64,000 nucleotides of DNA, taken from NCBI GenBank assembly GCA_038329845.1, contig JBBQNJ010000011.1, forward strand, positions 1-64,000. Direction: 5' to 3'. The notes beneath the pieces were generated by a model, which saw only the letters and a program-made list of their open reading frames with translations, was not told the origin of the DNA and made no database searches. Position 1 is the stretch's first letter, and each line of letters begins with the position of its first letter. The translations under genes and the position numbers were made by a program. Below are positions 1 through 8,947 of the stretch, piece after piece. The stretch comes from JBBQNJ01 sp038329845. Its GTDB lineage: Bacteria; Planctomycetota; Phycisphaerae; Tepidisphaerales; Tepidisphaeraceae.

Positions 1-2
1 CG

Positions 3-935
3 GCGCCCGTGTCCGCAGTGCTGCGAAATGCTGTCATCGTCCTCAACGGCGGCGAGGGTGTCCTTAGCGGTCATCGACGCACCGGCTGGGCAGAGTACAT
101 CGCCCGCGGCGCGCTCCAGGCGATCGCCGACGCGGGGCTGCACGCCATGAGCCTTCATCCGTTCCAGGCCAACCCCGAAGAAATCAGCAACATCCTCGCT
201 GGTCAGCCGTACGGCATCATCGTTCCTGAAATCTCCAAAACGTTCCACGACGTGCAGAAGTGTCTCGAATCTTTCGGACCTTCGATCCGCATGGTGGTCT
301 ACGGCGACTGGTCGGAGTCGCAGGCCTATGACCGCGTGGTGTCAGACCATGAGGCCGGCAGCTACGAACTCACCCGCTGGCTGCTGGCGCAAGGCAGGCG
401 GCGAATCGTCACGCTCTGGTCGGACAAGAGCGAGGGCTACTGGCTGGCCCGCCGTCGGACGGGTTACGAACGGGCGATGCGCGAGGCAGGGCTTGAGCCT
501 CTGCCTCCCTGCGATATGCCCCCCTTCCCCGAACAAGGCTACTCCAGCCCGCAAGCCTTCACGGATATCCAGCGACACGTCGCCGGTTATCTGCTGGAAG
601 TGCTGAACACGCGCGCGCCTGCCGATGCCCTGATGCTCAGTACCGATGGCCACTTCTTCGCGACCGCCGCCGCCTGCCGAATGCTCGGTAAAGAGCCAGG
701 CCACGACGTGCTGATCACCGGATACGACAACTATTGGCAGGATTCACCGGAACTCGCCGCGTTGCCTGAGCCGCCTATCGCGCCGGCAGCCACCGTGGAC
801 AAACAGAACATGCTGATCGGGCGCGAACTGGTCGCGTTGCTTCGCCGGCGCGTGGCCGGTGAACTACCCGATGAACCGCAGGTGCGATTCATCGAACCGA
901 AAATCGTCGATTGTAATGCCCAAAAACACCTCTGA
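3..935 (+). CDS. Transcriptional regulator, LacI-type sensor domain (5' end outside window)
   Basis: The reading frame is open to the left edge, so the visible 308 residues are the C-terminal part of a longer protein and the DNA-binding domain is cut off. What remains is a type I periplasmic-binding-protein fold as in LacI/GalR regulators: a VVSDHEAGSYELTRWLLA segment followed by RRRIVTLW, and the late TGYDNYW...PATVDKQNMLIGREL segment typical of the second subdomain. It aligns along its length with the GntR/LacI hybrid at 40674-41885 (DRVNSDHDAGAYELTRHL there), so the missing part is probably a GntR-type winged helix. A PEP-CTERM gene begins 48 bp downstream, the same neighbour order as in the two other regulator clusters. 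It probably senses a sugar and controls the genes to its right; the ligand is unknown. Confidence 0.85.
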   Translation, partial: APVSAVLRNAVIVLNGGEGVLSGHRRTGWAEYIARGALQAIADAGLHAMSLHPFQANPEEISNILAGQPYGIIVPEISKTFHDVQKCLESFGPSIRMVVYGDWSESQAYDRVVSDHEAGSYELTRWLLAQGRRRIVTLWSDKSEGYWLARRRTGYERAMREAGLEPLPPCDMPPFPEQGYSSPQAFTDIQRHVAGYLLEVLNTRAPADALMLSTDGHFFATAAACRMLGKEPGHDVLITGYDNYWQDSPELAALPEPPIAPAATVDKQNMLIGRELVALLRRRVAGELPDEPQVRFIEPKIVDCNAQKHL

Positions 936-982
936 CCCGCGTGGGCCAGATGCACTGTCATTTTTACTCTGAGGAGGCTGGT

Positions 983-1687
983 ATGCGGATGAGTCAATTT
1001 TTTGTGGCCGCGGGTTTCGGAGCGGCACTGATGTTTTCCGGAACAAGCCATGCGGCGGTGATTGTGAACTACGCGTTCGGGGCGAATCTGAGTCCCGATT
1101 CGACGGCAGCGAACATCACGGGCTATGCGATAACAGGTGCAGGAAGTCTTTCGCGTAGCGGAAGCACCTTGTCGGCTCAAATCAGCGATTCGAGCGTGGG
1201 CGCGAATCAGTCCGCTGGGAAGACGGCCAGCTATTTTGAGGTGAAAGTCGACGTGGCTTCTGGCTACAAAATCAACCTTACCGATTTGACCTTCAATCCC
1301 GGCGCGCGATTCATCAGTTCGAGCTATGGCTTCGGCGTGTTGTCGAGTATTGATGCATACGCGGCAGATGTCCTTTCCCCAACCGTCACCTTCACGGCGG
1401 CCAGCGCCGACACCTTCGGTTCGCTGGTGACTACGAATCTGTCGGGTGCATCGTTCCAAGGTCTAACAGGTACGCAGACGTTTCGCATCTACACGTGGGA
1501 GAACGCAGCACGCGTTGCGAATAGCTTCTCGCGGGTGGACAACGTGACGCTGAACGGCTCGGTCGTTCTCGTCCCTGAGCCGGCAACGGTCGGACTGCTC
1601 GCCGTCGGCGGACTGACGATGCTGGCGCGACGCCGCCGCACGCATGCCCGTCACGTTCCTGAGACAAAGGCGGCACGCACGGACTGA
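983..1687 (+). CDS. PEP-CTERM sorted surface protein
   Basis: A 234-residue exported protein. I start at ATG 983 because GAGGAGG lies 5 bp upstream; an in-frame GTG at 941 lacks a ribosome site. Residues 1-25 form a Sec signal peptide ending near SHA-AV. The body is a small, Ser/Thr/Gly-rich beta-type domain with no recognised fold. The C-terminus has the PEP-CTERM tripartite signal: VPEPATVGLL, a hydrophobic stretch, then RRRR, followed by an unusually long hydrophilic tail of about 15 residues. Such proteins are processed by an exosortase, which is not encoded here, and are thought to associate with exopolysaccharide. It lies between a regulator and a larger PEP-CTERM gene and is probably co-expressed with them. 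Confidence 0.85.
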   Translation: MRMSQFFVAAGFGAALMFSGTSHAAVIVNYAFGANLSPDSTAANITGYAITGAGSLSRSGSTLSAQISDSSVGANQSAGKTASYFEVKVDVASGYKINLTDLTFNPGARFISSSYGFGVLSSIDAYAADVLSPTVTFTAASADTFGSLVTTNLSGASFQGLTGTQTFRIYTWENAARVANSFSRVDNVTLNGSVVLVPEPATVGLLAVGGLTMLARRRRTHARHVPETKAARTD

Positions 1688-1821
1688 TATCGGTAGTTTT
1701 TTCGGAGTGGTACCCGCGGAATAGCACGATGTCGTGCTTCCGTCGGGAGTTTCAGTGAGGGTTGTCGTCAATTGCGGTTGCGCGGATGACACTGGTTTTT
1801 TAAGTTCTATGGAGGAATAAG

Positions 1822-4575
1822 ATGCAATTCAAACAGTCACACAAATCGATACTCGTCGCGTCCGTCGCGGTCGTGAGCGCCCTGCTAGGCTCGACCACAC
1901 ATGCCGCGATCAACGCGTCCTGGTCCGGGACCGGGAATTGGTCGGATGCCACCAAGTGGTCCACCAATCCCACCGTGCCCGGTGCCATCGACGACATCGC
2001 GCAACTCCCCAACACCAGCACCGGCGATGGCACCACCACGCTGGACGGTGCCAGGACCGTCGGCACGCTCCAGAACATCACGCCCATCGGCGCAGGCCGC
2101 ACCTGGACCATCAACGCCAGCGCGGGCAATGCCCTGACCATGCAGAGGACCACCGGCTCGGCGCTGATCAACGTGACCAGCAACGTCGGCGCCACGCTGA
2201 CCATCAACCCGGCTATCGTCACCGCCTCGCCCCTCACCATTAGCGCCACCGGCAACGACGGTCAGATCCAGACGATCAACCTCAACGGCACGCTGACGGG
2301 CACCGGCAATGTCACCACCGATTTTGACGGCACCGGCAGCAACGCCGGTTCCAATATCAACATCAGTTCTCTCAACACCACTGGGACATTCACCGCCCAG
2401 GGCAACAAGTCCAGCAACGGCACCAAGATTGCCACCATCAGCGGCGTCATCGGCGCCAATGTTACCACCGTCACCAAGACCGGCTCGAGTACCTTGGTCT
2501 TTACCGGGACCAATCTTTACACCGGCAACACCACGGTCTCCGGCGGCGTGCTGCGGGCCAACGATGGCGTCGGGCTAAAGGCCAGCTCCCTCCTGACCCT
2601 CAGCGGGGGCACGCTCGAGTCCTCGGCCAACTTCACACGCTCCCTCGGCAGCGGGGTGGGCGAAGTCCAACTGTTAACCACCTTTAACTCCGGCTTCAGC
2701 GCTCGTGGCGGCCCGGTAGTGGTCGCTCTCGGCGGGACCGCCAGCCCCACCGCGCTAACCTGGGGTTCGGGCGGCTTCGCCCCCAACGACTTCATCCTCA
2801 ACGCTGCCTCGGCCGACAACACCTTGGACTTCAGAAACGCCGTAAATCTCAATGGTAGCGCCGGTCAGCGGACTGTTCAAGTCAGTGCGAATGTAGCAAC
2901 GATGAGCGGTGTGATCTCCAATTCCCTCAGCACCTCGTATGGTTTGACTAAGACCGGCGCCGGCGTATTGGCTTTGACTGGCATCAACACCTACCAAGGC
3001 ACAACGACCGTCAGCGGGGGCGTGCTGCGTGCGACCGAGGGAGTGGGTCTGCCTACCAATAGCCGCATTGCCATAACCAGTGGAGTGATCGAGACAAACC
3101 AAAGCCTCGATCGTCCGATCGGCAGCACCGCCAGTACGGACCAGATGCGTATCACCGGCGGAACGAGCGGTTTCAGCGCCCGAGGCGGACCGATTCAGGT
3201 TGCGTTCGGCACACTCGCTACGCCTACCGCACTGACGTGGGGAGCAAGCGATTTTGCACCATCCGTCTTCGTTCTTAATGCGGCCACAGCAGATAACACC
3301 TTGGACTTCAGGAACGCGATCAGCCTCGGTAGTGCCAACGCTACCCGAACCGTACAGGTCGATGCCAATGTCGCCACCCTGAGCGGCGTTCTGAGCAACT
3401 CCGCCGCCACCCTTAACCTCACCAAGACCGGCTTGGGAACGCTGGTCCTGGGCAACGTCGCCAACAGCTACAACGGCACCACCACCATCAGCGCCGGCAC
3501 GCTTCGCGCCAATGATGGCACGAGTCTCCCCTCGACTGGGAACCTCAATATCGCCGGCGGCGTCTTCGAGACCGGAGTGGACATGGTCCGGCCCGGCGGA
3601 AGCGCGGCCGGGCAGGTTCAACTCACCGCCAGCAACAGCGGCTTCAGCGCCTTCGGCGGCCCGGTGGTGGTCGCCATCGGCGGCACTGCCAGCCCCACCG
3701 CACTGACCTGGGGCACCACGCCGTTCAACCCGGGCAGCACGCTGATTCTCAACGCCGCTACCGCCAACAACACGCTGGACTTTAAGAACGCCATCAACCT
3801 GGGTGCTAGTGGCAACAACACCCGCACCATCCAGACCGACGCCAACGTCGCTACCATTAGCGGTTTAATTTCCAGTTCCGGCGGAACTCAGAGCCTGACT
3901 AAGACCGGCGTGGGCACGCTGGTCCTGACCAACGCCAATTCCTATAACGGCACCACCTCCGTCAGCGGAGGCACGCTGCTGGTCAACGGCTCGCTTGACA
4001 GCCGCACTACTGCGGTGAACGTCTCCGCCGGGGCGACGCTCGGGGGCTCGGGAACCATCAACCGCCCGGTCAACGTCACCGGCAACCTTGCCCCCGGCAA
4101 CTCACCCGGAACGCTCGACATCGTCGGCAATACCGCCTTCAACACCGGTTCGGCCTTCACGGTTGAACTCAACGGCAAACTGCCTGGCGATGGGGCCACC
4201 GATTACGATCAGCTCAATGTCACCGGGACCGTTAACCTAACCGGCACCGTCACCTTGGCGGCGAGCGTTCTGCCCAACGGCATTAACACCATCGCCAGCA
4301 CGGACGTGTTCTACATCCTAACCCGTTCCGCCGCGGGCACCCTTGGAGCTAACACCTTCGACACCCTCGCCGAAGGCGCGACCGTGTCGCTCAACGGCGG
4401 GCTGTACTCCGGCAAGATCACCTACCTGGCCGACTGGACCGGCACGCAGGCCGGCAGTTCGCTGACGGGCGGTAACGATGTAGCGCTCTACAACGTCGTC
4501 GTTCCCGAACCCACAACGTTCTCGTTGTTGGCGATCGGTGCCGGCGCACTACTGCGTCGTCGTCGCGCGGTGTAG
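1822..4575 (+). CDS. Autotransporter-repeat PEP-CTERM surface protein (917 aa)
   Basis: A large secreted protein with a strong ribosome site (GGAGGAATAAG) before ATG 1822 and a signal peptide ending near THA-AI. It carries the passenger-type 'autotransporter-associated beta strand repeat' (TKTGxGxLxLTGxNxYxGTTTVSGG) four times, at about residues 216, 376, 534 and 694. Each is embedded in a larger unit of about 160 residues that also repeats FSARGGPVVVALGGTASP and LTWG...LNAATADNTLDF. The copies are so similar that the DNA itself is a diverged tandem repeat of 475-480 bp. There is no outer-membrane barrel. The protein instead ends in VVPEPTTFSLLAIGAGALL followed by RRRR, a PEP-CTERM anchor. 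It is likely an elongated beta-helix adhesin or matrix protein; the function beyond that is not readable. Confidence 0.9.
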   Translation: MQFKQSHKSILVASVAVVSALLGSTTHAAINASWSGTGNWSDATKWSTNPTVPGAIDDIAQLPNTSTGDGTTTLDGARTVGTLQNITPIGAGRTWTINASAGNALTMQRTTGSALINVTSNVGATLTINPAIVTASPLTISATGNDGQIQTINLNGTLTGTGNVTTDFDGTGSNAGSNINISSLNTTGTFTAQGNKSSNGTKIATISGVIGANVTTVTKTGSSTLVFTGTNLYTGNTTVSGGVLRANDGVGLKASSLLTLSGGTLESSANFTRSLGSGVGEVQLLTTFNSGFSARGGPVVVALGGTASPTALTWGSGGFAPNDFILNAASADNTLDFRNAVNLNGSAGQRTVQVSANVATMSGVISNSLSTSYGLTKTGAGVLALTGINTYQGTTTVSGGVLRATEGVGLPTNSRIAITSGVIETNQSLDRPIGSTASTDQMRITGGTSGFSARGGPIQVAFGTLATPTALTWGASDFAPSVFVLNAATADNTLDFRNAISLGSANATRTVQVDANVATLSGVLSNSAATLNLTKTGLGTLVLGNVANSYNGTTTISAGTLRANDGTSLPSTGNLNIAGGVFETGVDMVRPGGSAAGQVQLTASNSGFSAFGGPVVVAIGGTASPTALTWGTTPFNPGSTLILNAATANNTLDFKNAINLGASGNNTRTIQTDANVATISGLISSSGGTQSLTKTGVGTLVLTNANSYNGTTSVSGGTLLVNGSLDSRTTAVNVSAGATLGGSGTINRPVNVTGNLAPGNSPGTLDIVGNTAFNTGSAFTVELNGKLPGDGATDYDQLNVTGTVNLTGTVTLAASVLPNGINTIASTDVFYILTRSAAGTLGANTFDTLAEGATVSLNGGLYSGKITYLADWTGTQAGSSLTGGNDVALYNVVVPEPTTFSLLAIGAGALLRRRRAV

Positions 4576-4594
4576 TACCAAGGTGTAGTACCAA
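4569..4594 (+). repeat. 13-bp tandem duplication spanning a stop codon
   Basis: GGTGTAGTACCAA occurs twice in perfect tandem. The first copy contains the TAG stop of the 917-residue PEP-CTERM gene. The second copy lies directly before the hairpin at 4593. Confidence 0.9.
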
Positions 4595-4621
4595 GTAGGC
4601 GTGGCCGCCCCACGCCTACTT
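4593..4621 (+). terminator. Strong hairpin after the PEP-CTERM gene
   Basis: A perfect 12-bp stem (AAGTAGGCGTGG / CCACGCCTACTT) with a 5-nt loop lies 18 bp after the stop codon. There is no long T run, only TT then CAG. It could be a terminator or an mRNA 3'-end stabiliser that keeps the abundant surface-protein transcript apart from the pseudopilin gene. Confidence 0.6.
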
Positions 4622-4627
4622 CAGATC

Positions 4628-4763
4628 GTACAGGGGTAACATTTCAGCCGAATGCCGGCACGTTGATTCTGAGGCTGATATCGCGGGTCAGCAGACAGAC
4701 CCAACTTGACTGAGGCCGCAAAAACGGGAATCGCGGCAGACGGCTGAAGTGTTACGTACAGGG
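4628..4763. mobile_element. IS66-like MITE with 8-bp target duplication
   Basis: The core 4636-4755 is 120 bp long and has no coding capacity. Its ends are inverted repeats GTAACATTTCAGCCG and GTAACACTTCAGCCG (14 of 15 match); the match resumes after two mismatches as TGCCG, giving ends of about 22 bp. Directly outside both ends lies the 8-bp direct repeat GTACAGGG (4628-4635 and 4756-4763). Ends beginning GTAA and an 8-bp duplication are hallmarks of the IS66 family, so this looks like a non-autonomous derivative mobilised by an IS66 transposase elsewhere. The insertion separates the PEP-CTERM gene from the pseudopilin gene. Confidence 0.8.
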
Positions 4764-4786
4764 GATAGCGGAGCAAAGGCCGGACC

Positions 4787-5557
4787 ATGCGATATGGCAG
4801 ACAAGGCAAATCTCGCGGTTTCACACTGATTGAGCTGCTGGTCGTCATTGGCATCATTGCAATATTGATTGCGATACTGTTGCCAGCATTGAACCAGGCA
4901 CGGCGGGCCGTGTCAACCGTGGTATGCCTCAGCAACCTGCGACAGATCGGGTTGGCGATGTCGATTTACATGGCCGAATCGGGGGGCTATTGCCCCGAGT
5001 CGTATCGTTTCGAGAAGCCCTATCCGCCCAGCAACTGGGGAGAAACGGACCATATCTGGTGGAGCAAACTCATCGCCGCGGGGGGATTGCCCAGTAATCA
5101 GTACGTTTGGTGCCCGGAATCTCCCGGCGTTGCTCAGCGGGGCTACCCGGATCCGACCCATCCCCGGCCGGGTTGGGTGGTCAAGGCACACTTGATGCCG
5201 AACAACTCGTATCCCGGCTCGCTGTCGATCGGCAGTCTCGGGATGCTGAGCTACTCGTCAAAGCCATTTCGAGTTGCCACCATCACCATGCGGTCGTCCA
5301 GTAAGCCTGTCGTGATGGATTGTGTCGATCGTGGCGGGATGCCGGGAATCACTAATGTTACGCTGCTGATGAAACGCCTCCAAAGCCCTTACAATGACCT
5401 GCGCGTCCGCGGCTGTTGCGTGATGTTCGGCAACCCGGAGCAATTCCTCTCCTTAAGACATAGGTTCCGAACAAATGTTCTGTTCTTCGACGGCCACGCC
5501 ACGACCTTGCAGCCGGAGGACGCTTGGAACGCGGCACAGAAGAAGGAAGTAAACTGA
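4787..5557 (+). CDS. Type II/IV pseudopilin with H-X9-DG motif
   Basis: A 256-residue protein with a class III prepilin leader: basic residues, then [18 protein letters not shown], where cleavage after Gly leaves Phe1 and Glu5 and the adjoining 20-residue hydrophobic helix. NLRQIGLAM follows the helix, as is usual in this planctomycete/lentisphaera family. Near the C-terminus is [13 protein letters not shown], an exact H-X9-DG motif. The middle has Trp- and Cys-containing segments (WCPES) typical of these secreted pseudopilins. Prepilin peptidase is not in the window. It starts 23 bp after the MITE, so its original promoter context may have been changed by that insertion. A secreted propeller gene follows 45 bp downstream. 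Confidence 0.9.
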   Translation: MRYGRQGKSRGFTLIELLVVIGIIAILIAILLPALNQARRAVSTVVCLSNLRQIGLAMSIYMAESGGYCPESYRFEKPYPPSNWGETDHIWWSKLIAAGGLPSNQYVWCPESPGVAQRGYPDPTHPRPGWVVKAHLMPNNSYPGSLSIGSLGMLSYSSKPFRVATITMRSSSKPVVMDCVDRGGMPGITNVTLLMKRLQSPYNDLRVRGCCVMFGNPEQFLSLRHRFRTNVLFFDGHATTLQPEDAWNAAQKKEVN

Positions 5558-5602
5558 GTTGTCGAAGTCCGATTGCGTCCTTGAGCTCCTAAGGATCAAC
5601 CC

Positions 5603-7666
5603 ATGAATCAATTCCTTCAGATTGCAGGGGTTGCGTGTCTTTTCGCCTCCACGACGTTTGCGCAAGACACGAAGCCGTCGCTTCCTACTGTGCTTCAGGC
5701 GAAGACGACATGGATCGGCAACACGTTTGGCCAAGGCAGTCGACAGACCGGCAAATGGGTGCAGAACCAGATGTTCGCGATCGCGGTTACGCCCGATGGC
5801 GAGGTGTTCGCCAACAGCCCGTGGGACGAAGGCGGACGCGAGGTTGGCGTTTACAAGGACGGCGAGGTCATCGGGAAGATGGCAGATACGCATGGCGTCC
5901 AAGGCGGGTATGCCATTGCGACGGATGAGAAGTACGTCTTCACAGGAATGAAGAGCGGCTTCGTGCGTCGGTACCTGCACTCGGGAAAGACCGCGCCGTT
6001 TTCTGGTGGTGAGAAGGATAAAAGTTGGCTGCGGGTGACCGAGGATAAAACGGGTCCTGCGGGGCTGACGGTGCAAGATGGTCAGCTATTCGTCGCCGAC
6101 AACGCTGGCGGCGAGATTAAAGTGTACGAAGCAGAAACGATGAAGCTTCTGCGAAAGTTTGATTGTCCTGCCGCCGGCGCGATCGTGGCAAGCAAAGACG
6201 CGCTGTGGGTGATCCGAAGCCCGTCGCCGCGAGCTGGCGAGGCAGTGCTCAAGTACTCGCTCGACGGGATCAAGCAGCCGCAGGTGATTGGCGACGTCAA
6301 ACGCCCCAGCGCGCTGGCGATCGACGTTCAAGGACGGTTGCTTGTGGCGGACAACGGGCCGGCCCAACAGATTGTGATCTATGATGTCGCTGGCGAGCCC
6401 AAACGCGTCGGCACTATCGGTCAAACCGGTGGCGTGTTCGCCGGGGAGGTGCCTGGACGGATGGGGCCTGATCGGTTCTATGGCATCACCGGCGTCGGCT
6501 TTGATTCCGAGGGCAACCTCTATGTGAGTTGCAACGGTTTCAATTGGTCCGGGAGTGATCTGCGCGTGTTCGATCCGCAAGGCAAGCTGAAATGGCAGCT
6601 CCAGGGCCTCCACTTTGTTGACACCGCCGACGCCGACCCCATCGACGACACCGCGGTGTTCTCCATGCAGGAGCGATACGAGATCGACTACACCGCCGCC
6701 GAATCCGGCAAAGGTTGGAAGCACGCCGCCTACACGCTGGACCCGTTCCGCTACCCGCAAGACCCACGTCTGACCGGACGTAAGCCCAATTCGGTTCGCG
6801 TCGTGCGAATCGAGGGGAAGCGATTTCTTTACACGACCGACATGCCCGGCACGGCCACCATCGTCTATCGCTTCGATGGCGAAATCATGGTTCCATGTGT
6901 GATGTTACAGCGTGAACCTCAGGGACGTTTGCCGCCCAATTCACCGCCGCAGGCAAGATGGCTTTGGCGCGATCTGAACGCCGACGGAGCGTTTCAATCC
7001 GAAGAGTATGTGATCCAAACTGGCGGGCGCGACCGGGTGGCTGGAATGGTCGATTCCTCAGGCGATCTGTGGGAATCGACATGGCAGGGGAAAATCAGTC
7101 GGATGCGATGCAAAGGCCTCGATGCCAAAGGCATTCCGATCTATTCCGAAGAAGCCGTTGAGGTCGCCGATCGCCCGCAGGGATGGAAGAACCTCGATCG
7201 TGTCGAATACGACGTTGATTCCGACACTCTGTACTGCGGCGGTTACACCGACGAATACCCTCGCGATGACAACCATTTCGCACCACTAGGGCGTGTCATT
7301 GGCGCGTACCCGAACTGGAGCAAAGGGAACCGCGAGCCGGCGTGGCGCACCCCGATTCCCTATTCGAAGAAACCTTACTACCTCGCCAAGTCGATGGCGT
7401 TCGCAGGCGATTACATTTTTGTGGCGTATTCTGGCGAGGTCGAACAGGTGGTGGTGCTTGAGCGTTCAGGCGGCAAAGTCGTCGGACGGTTCGTGCCCGG
7501 ACCCGAAATCAACAACACTGCCGGCGACGCGGACGTGCTCTACGCGATCAACGCGATCAAGCGATCCACTGGCGAATACATCGTGTTCCTGGAGGACGAT
7601 CGTTACGTCAAAATCGTTCTCTACCGTTGGATACCACCTGCTGCTGCCAAGGTGATTCCGCCGTGA
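5603..7666 (+). CDS. Secreted NHL/SMP-30-type beta-propeller protein
   Basis: A 687-residue protein with a cleavable signal peptide (about 20 residues, ending in TTFA-QD). It consists of repeated beta-propeller blades with NHL-like phrases: GLTVQDGQLFVADNAGGEIKV, PSALAIDVQGRLLVADNGP and GVGFDSEGNLYVSCNGF. The second half has the RWLWRDLNADGAFQSEEY segment seen in planctomycete secreted propellers, which resembles an Asp-rich calcium site. No catalytic motif is evident; it may bind or cleave a carbohydrate or act as a lactonase-like enzyme. AAGGA precedes ATG 5603. It lies between two pseudopilin genes on the same strand, so joint expression is likely. Confidence 0.75.
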   Translation: MNQFLQIAGVACLFASTTFAQDTKPSLPTVLQAKTTWIGNTFGQGSRQTGKWVQNQMFAIAVTPDGEVFANSPWDEGGREVGVYKDGEVIGKMADTHGVQGGYAIATDEKYVFTGMKSGFVRRYLHSGKTAPFSGGEKDKSWLRVTEDKTGPAGLTVQDGQLFVADNAGGEIKVYEAETMKLLRKFDCPAAGAIVASKDALWVIRSPSPRAGEAVLKYSLDGIKQPQVIGDVKRPSALAIDVQGRLLVADNGPAQQIVIYDVAGEPKRVGTIGQTGGVFAGEVPGRMGPDRFYGITGVGFDSEGNLYVSCNGFNWSGSDLRVFDPQGKLKWQLQGLHFVDTADADPIDDTAVFSMQERYEIDYTAAESGKGWKHAAYTLDPFRYPQDPRLTGRKPNSVRVVRIEGKRFLYTTDMPGTATIVYRFDGEIMVPCVMLQREPQGRLPPNSPPQARWLWRDLNADGAFQSEEYVIQTGGRDRVAGMVDSSGDLWESTWQGKISRMRCKGLDAKGIPIYSEEAVEVADRPQGWKNLDRVEYDVDSDTLYCGGYTDEYPRDDNHFAPLGRVIGAYPNWSKGNREPAWRTPIPYSKKPYYLAKSMAFAGDYIFVAYSGEVEQVVVLERSGGKVVGRFVPGPEINNTAGDADVLYAINAIKRSTGEYIVFLEDDRYVKIVLYRWIPPAAAKVIPP

Positions 7667-7749
7667 AGTGTTGGGACTGCGAACGGCCGCATGATCGAGC
7701 GGTCCAGCCAGTTTGTAACGTCGAACGCAAAGCATCACAGGAGTAGACC

Positions 7750-8658
7750 ATGATACATACAATGATACATACAATCCGTGATCAGAACTTCAGCATCCCA
7801 AACGGGGTTAGGCGGGTCGGATTGCCCTTCGGTAACCTTACGGAAGAAAATAAAGGTAAATGCCAAGCGTTTACCCTTGTCGAACTACTGGTGGTGATCG
7901 GCATTACCGGGGTTTTGATCGCATTACTACTACCGGCGTTGACCAAGGCCCGTGAATCGGTCAATCGGGTGGTTTGCATGAGCAACCTGCGTCAGATCTA
8001 TTCGGCTTACGCTCTATACTACAACGACAACAACCAGTGGATCGTGGGCGTGGACAACAGCCAGTTCTTTGACAACAACTGGAACGGTACATGGCAGAAT
8101 GGCAGCAACGGTGCCCGGCTGCAAAAATACCTGCGCACAACCGCAGTCTGGTTCTGTCCCAAAGAAAATCCTTGGATCATTTCCTATACCACCGACTTGG
8201 TGAGACTATGGCCGGCGAACCAGAACATCGACACCCCGATGGACTTGGTGCCGCCGCCGCTTCCACCCGGTTGGCCGACATCGAATGTTGGTTCGACAGT
8301 CAGCTATGCGGTGCAGCATTGGTCTTTGCGCAACCCTTCCGCTAAACCGGCACCCTGCCAGGGCGCGTTCCAGAAACGAGCGCTAGGAAATGACTTCAAG
8401 ACGATTCAGTATCCGGTGAATGGGGCGATTTATACGCCGCTCCTCGTCGAAGGCGGATGGTACTACAACCCTAACACTGAAAAGGCACAAGCCGTTCGGC
8501 ATCCGGGTGGAGTAACCTTTTGTCGTCGAGATGGCTCGGTAGAGTTTTTCCTTTCCCGAACAACGCGCCGTTTACCCATTGATCTATGGGATCAGTGGGG
8601 CCAAATGCCGTGGAATCTTCCGACCTACTGCAAGATTCTACAAGAAATGGCAAATTGA
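7750..8658 (+). CDS. Type II/IV pseudopilin with H-X9-DG motif and long leader
   Basis: A 302-residue protein. An AGGAG site lies 6 bp before ATG 7750. The first 12 bp of the gene (ATGATACATACA) are tandemly duplicated, so translation could also start at 7762. The leader before the helix is unusually long, about 39 residues, and ends in [20 protein letters not shown], with Ala rather than Gly at -1. NLRQIYSAY follows. [14 protein letters not shown] near the C-terminus is H-X9-DG. It lies between the NHL propeller gene and the large glycosidase and is probably the pseudopilin partner of the latter. Confidence 0.88.
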   Translation: MIHTMIHTIRDQNFSIPNGVRRVGLPFGNLTEENKGKCQAFTLVELLVVIGITGVLIALLLPALTKARESVNRVVCMSNLRQIYSAYALYYNDNNQWIVGVDNSQFFDNNWNGTWQNGSNGARLQKYLRTTAVWFCPKENPWIISYTTDLVRLWPANQNIDTPMDLVPPPLPPGWPTSNVGSTVSYAVQHWSLRNPSAKPAPCQGAFQKRALGNDFKTIQYPVNGAIYTPLLVEGGWYYNPNTEKAQAVRHPGGVTFCRRDGSVEFFLSRTTRRLPIDLWDQWGQMPWNLPTYCKILQEMAN

Positions 8659-8814
8659 GCGTTTTAACCGAGCCTGAATTGAACGTCCTCCTTCCATCTG
8701 CGGGTTTAGCAGTCTGCGGTTGGATTCTCAGTGCGCATCAGATTGTGAACGGTATAAACTCTATATCCGTGTGGATTCTGTGCGACGCCATATTGCGCCC
8801 TCAACATCGATAAG

Positions 8815-8847
8815 ATGCTGCGCGTTTTAAAGAGTGCGCCGCAGCAT
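8815..8847. promoter_or_regulatory. Inverted repeat upstream of the glycosidase gene
   Basis: ATGCTGCG and CGCAGCAT form an 8-bp perfect stem around a 17-nt spacer, about 100 bp before the start of the 1421-residue glycosidase. There is no T run. It may be an operator or a weak hairpin. Nothing else was recognised between 8659 and 8947. Confidence 0.35.
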
Positions 8848-8947
8848 AGTGTGCATGCGAGACGGACCCGACTGAGGGGCAATTGTTAATCGCCACGTGC
8901 GCAATCCGCTATGCCAGCAACCCCACTCCCCGACCCGAGACTGCTTC

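Noticed and set aside
2755..3621. 288-codon minus-strand frame
   Set aside because: It lies opposite the repeated autotransporter-type gene and mirrors its repeats.
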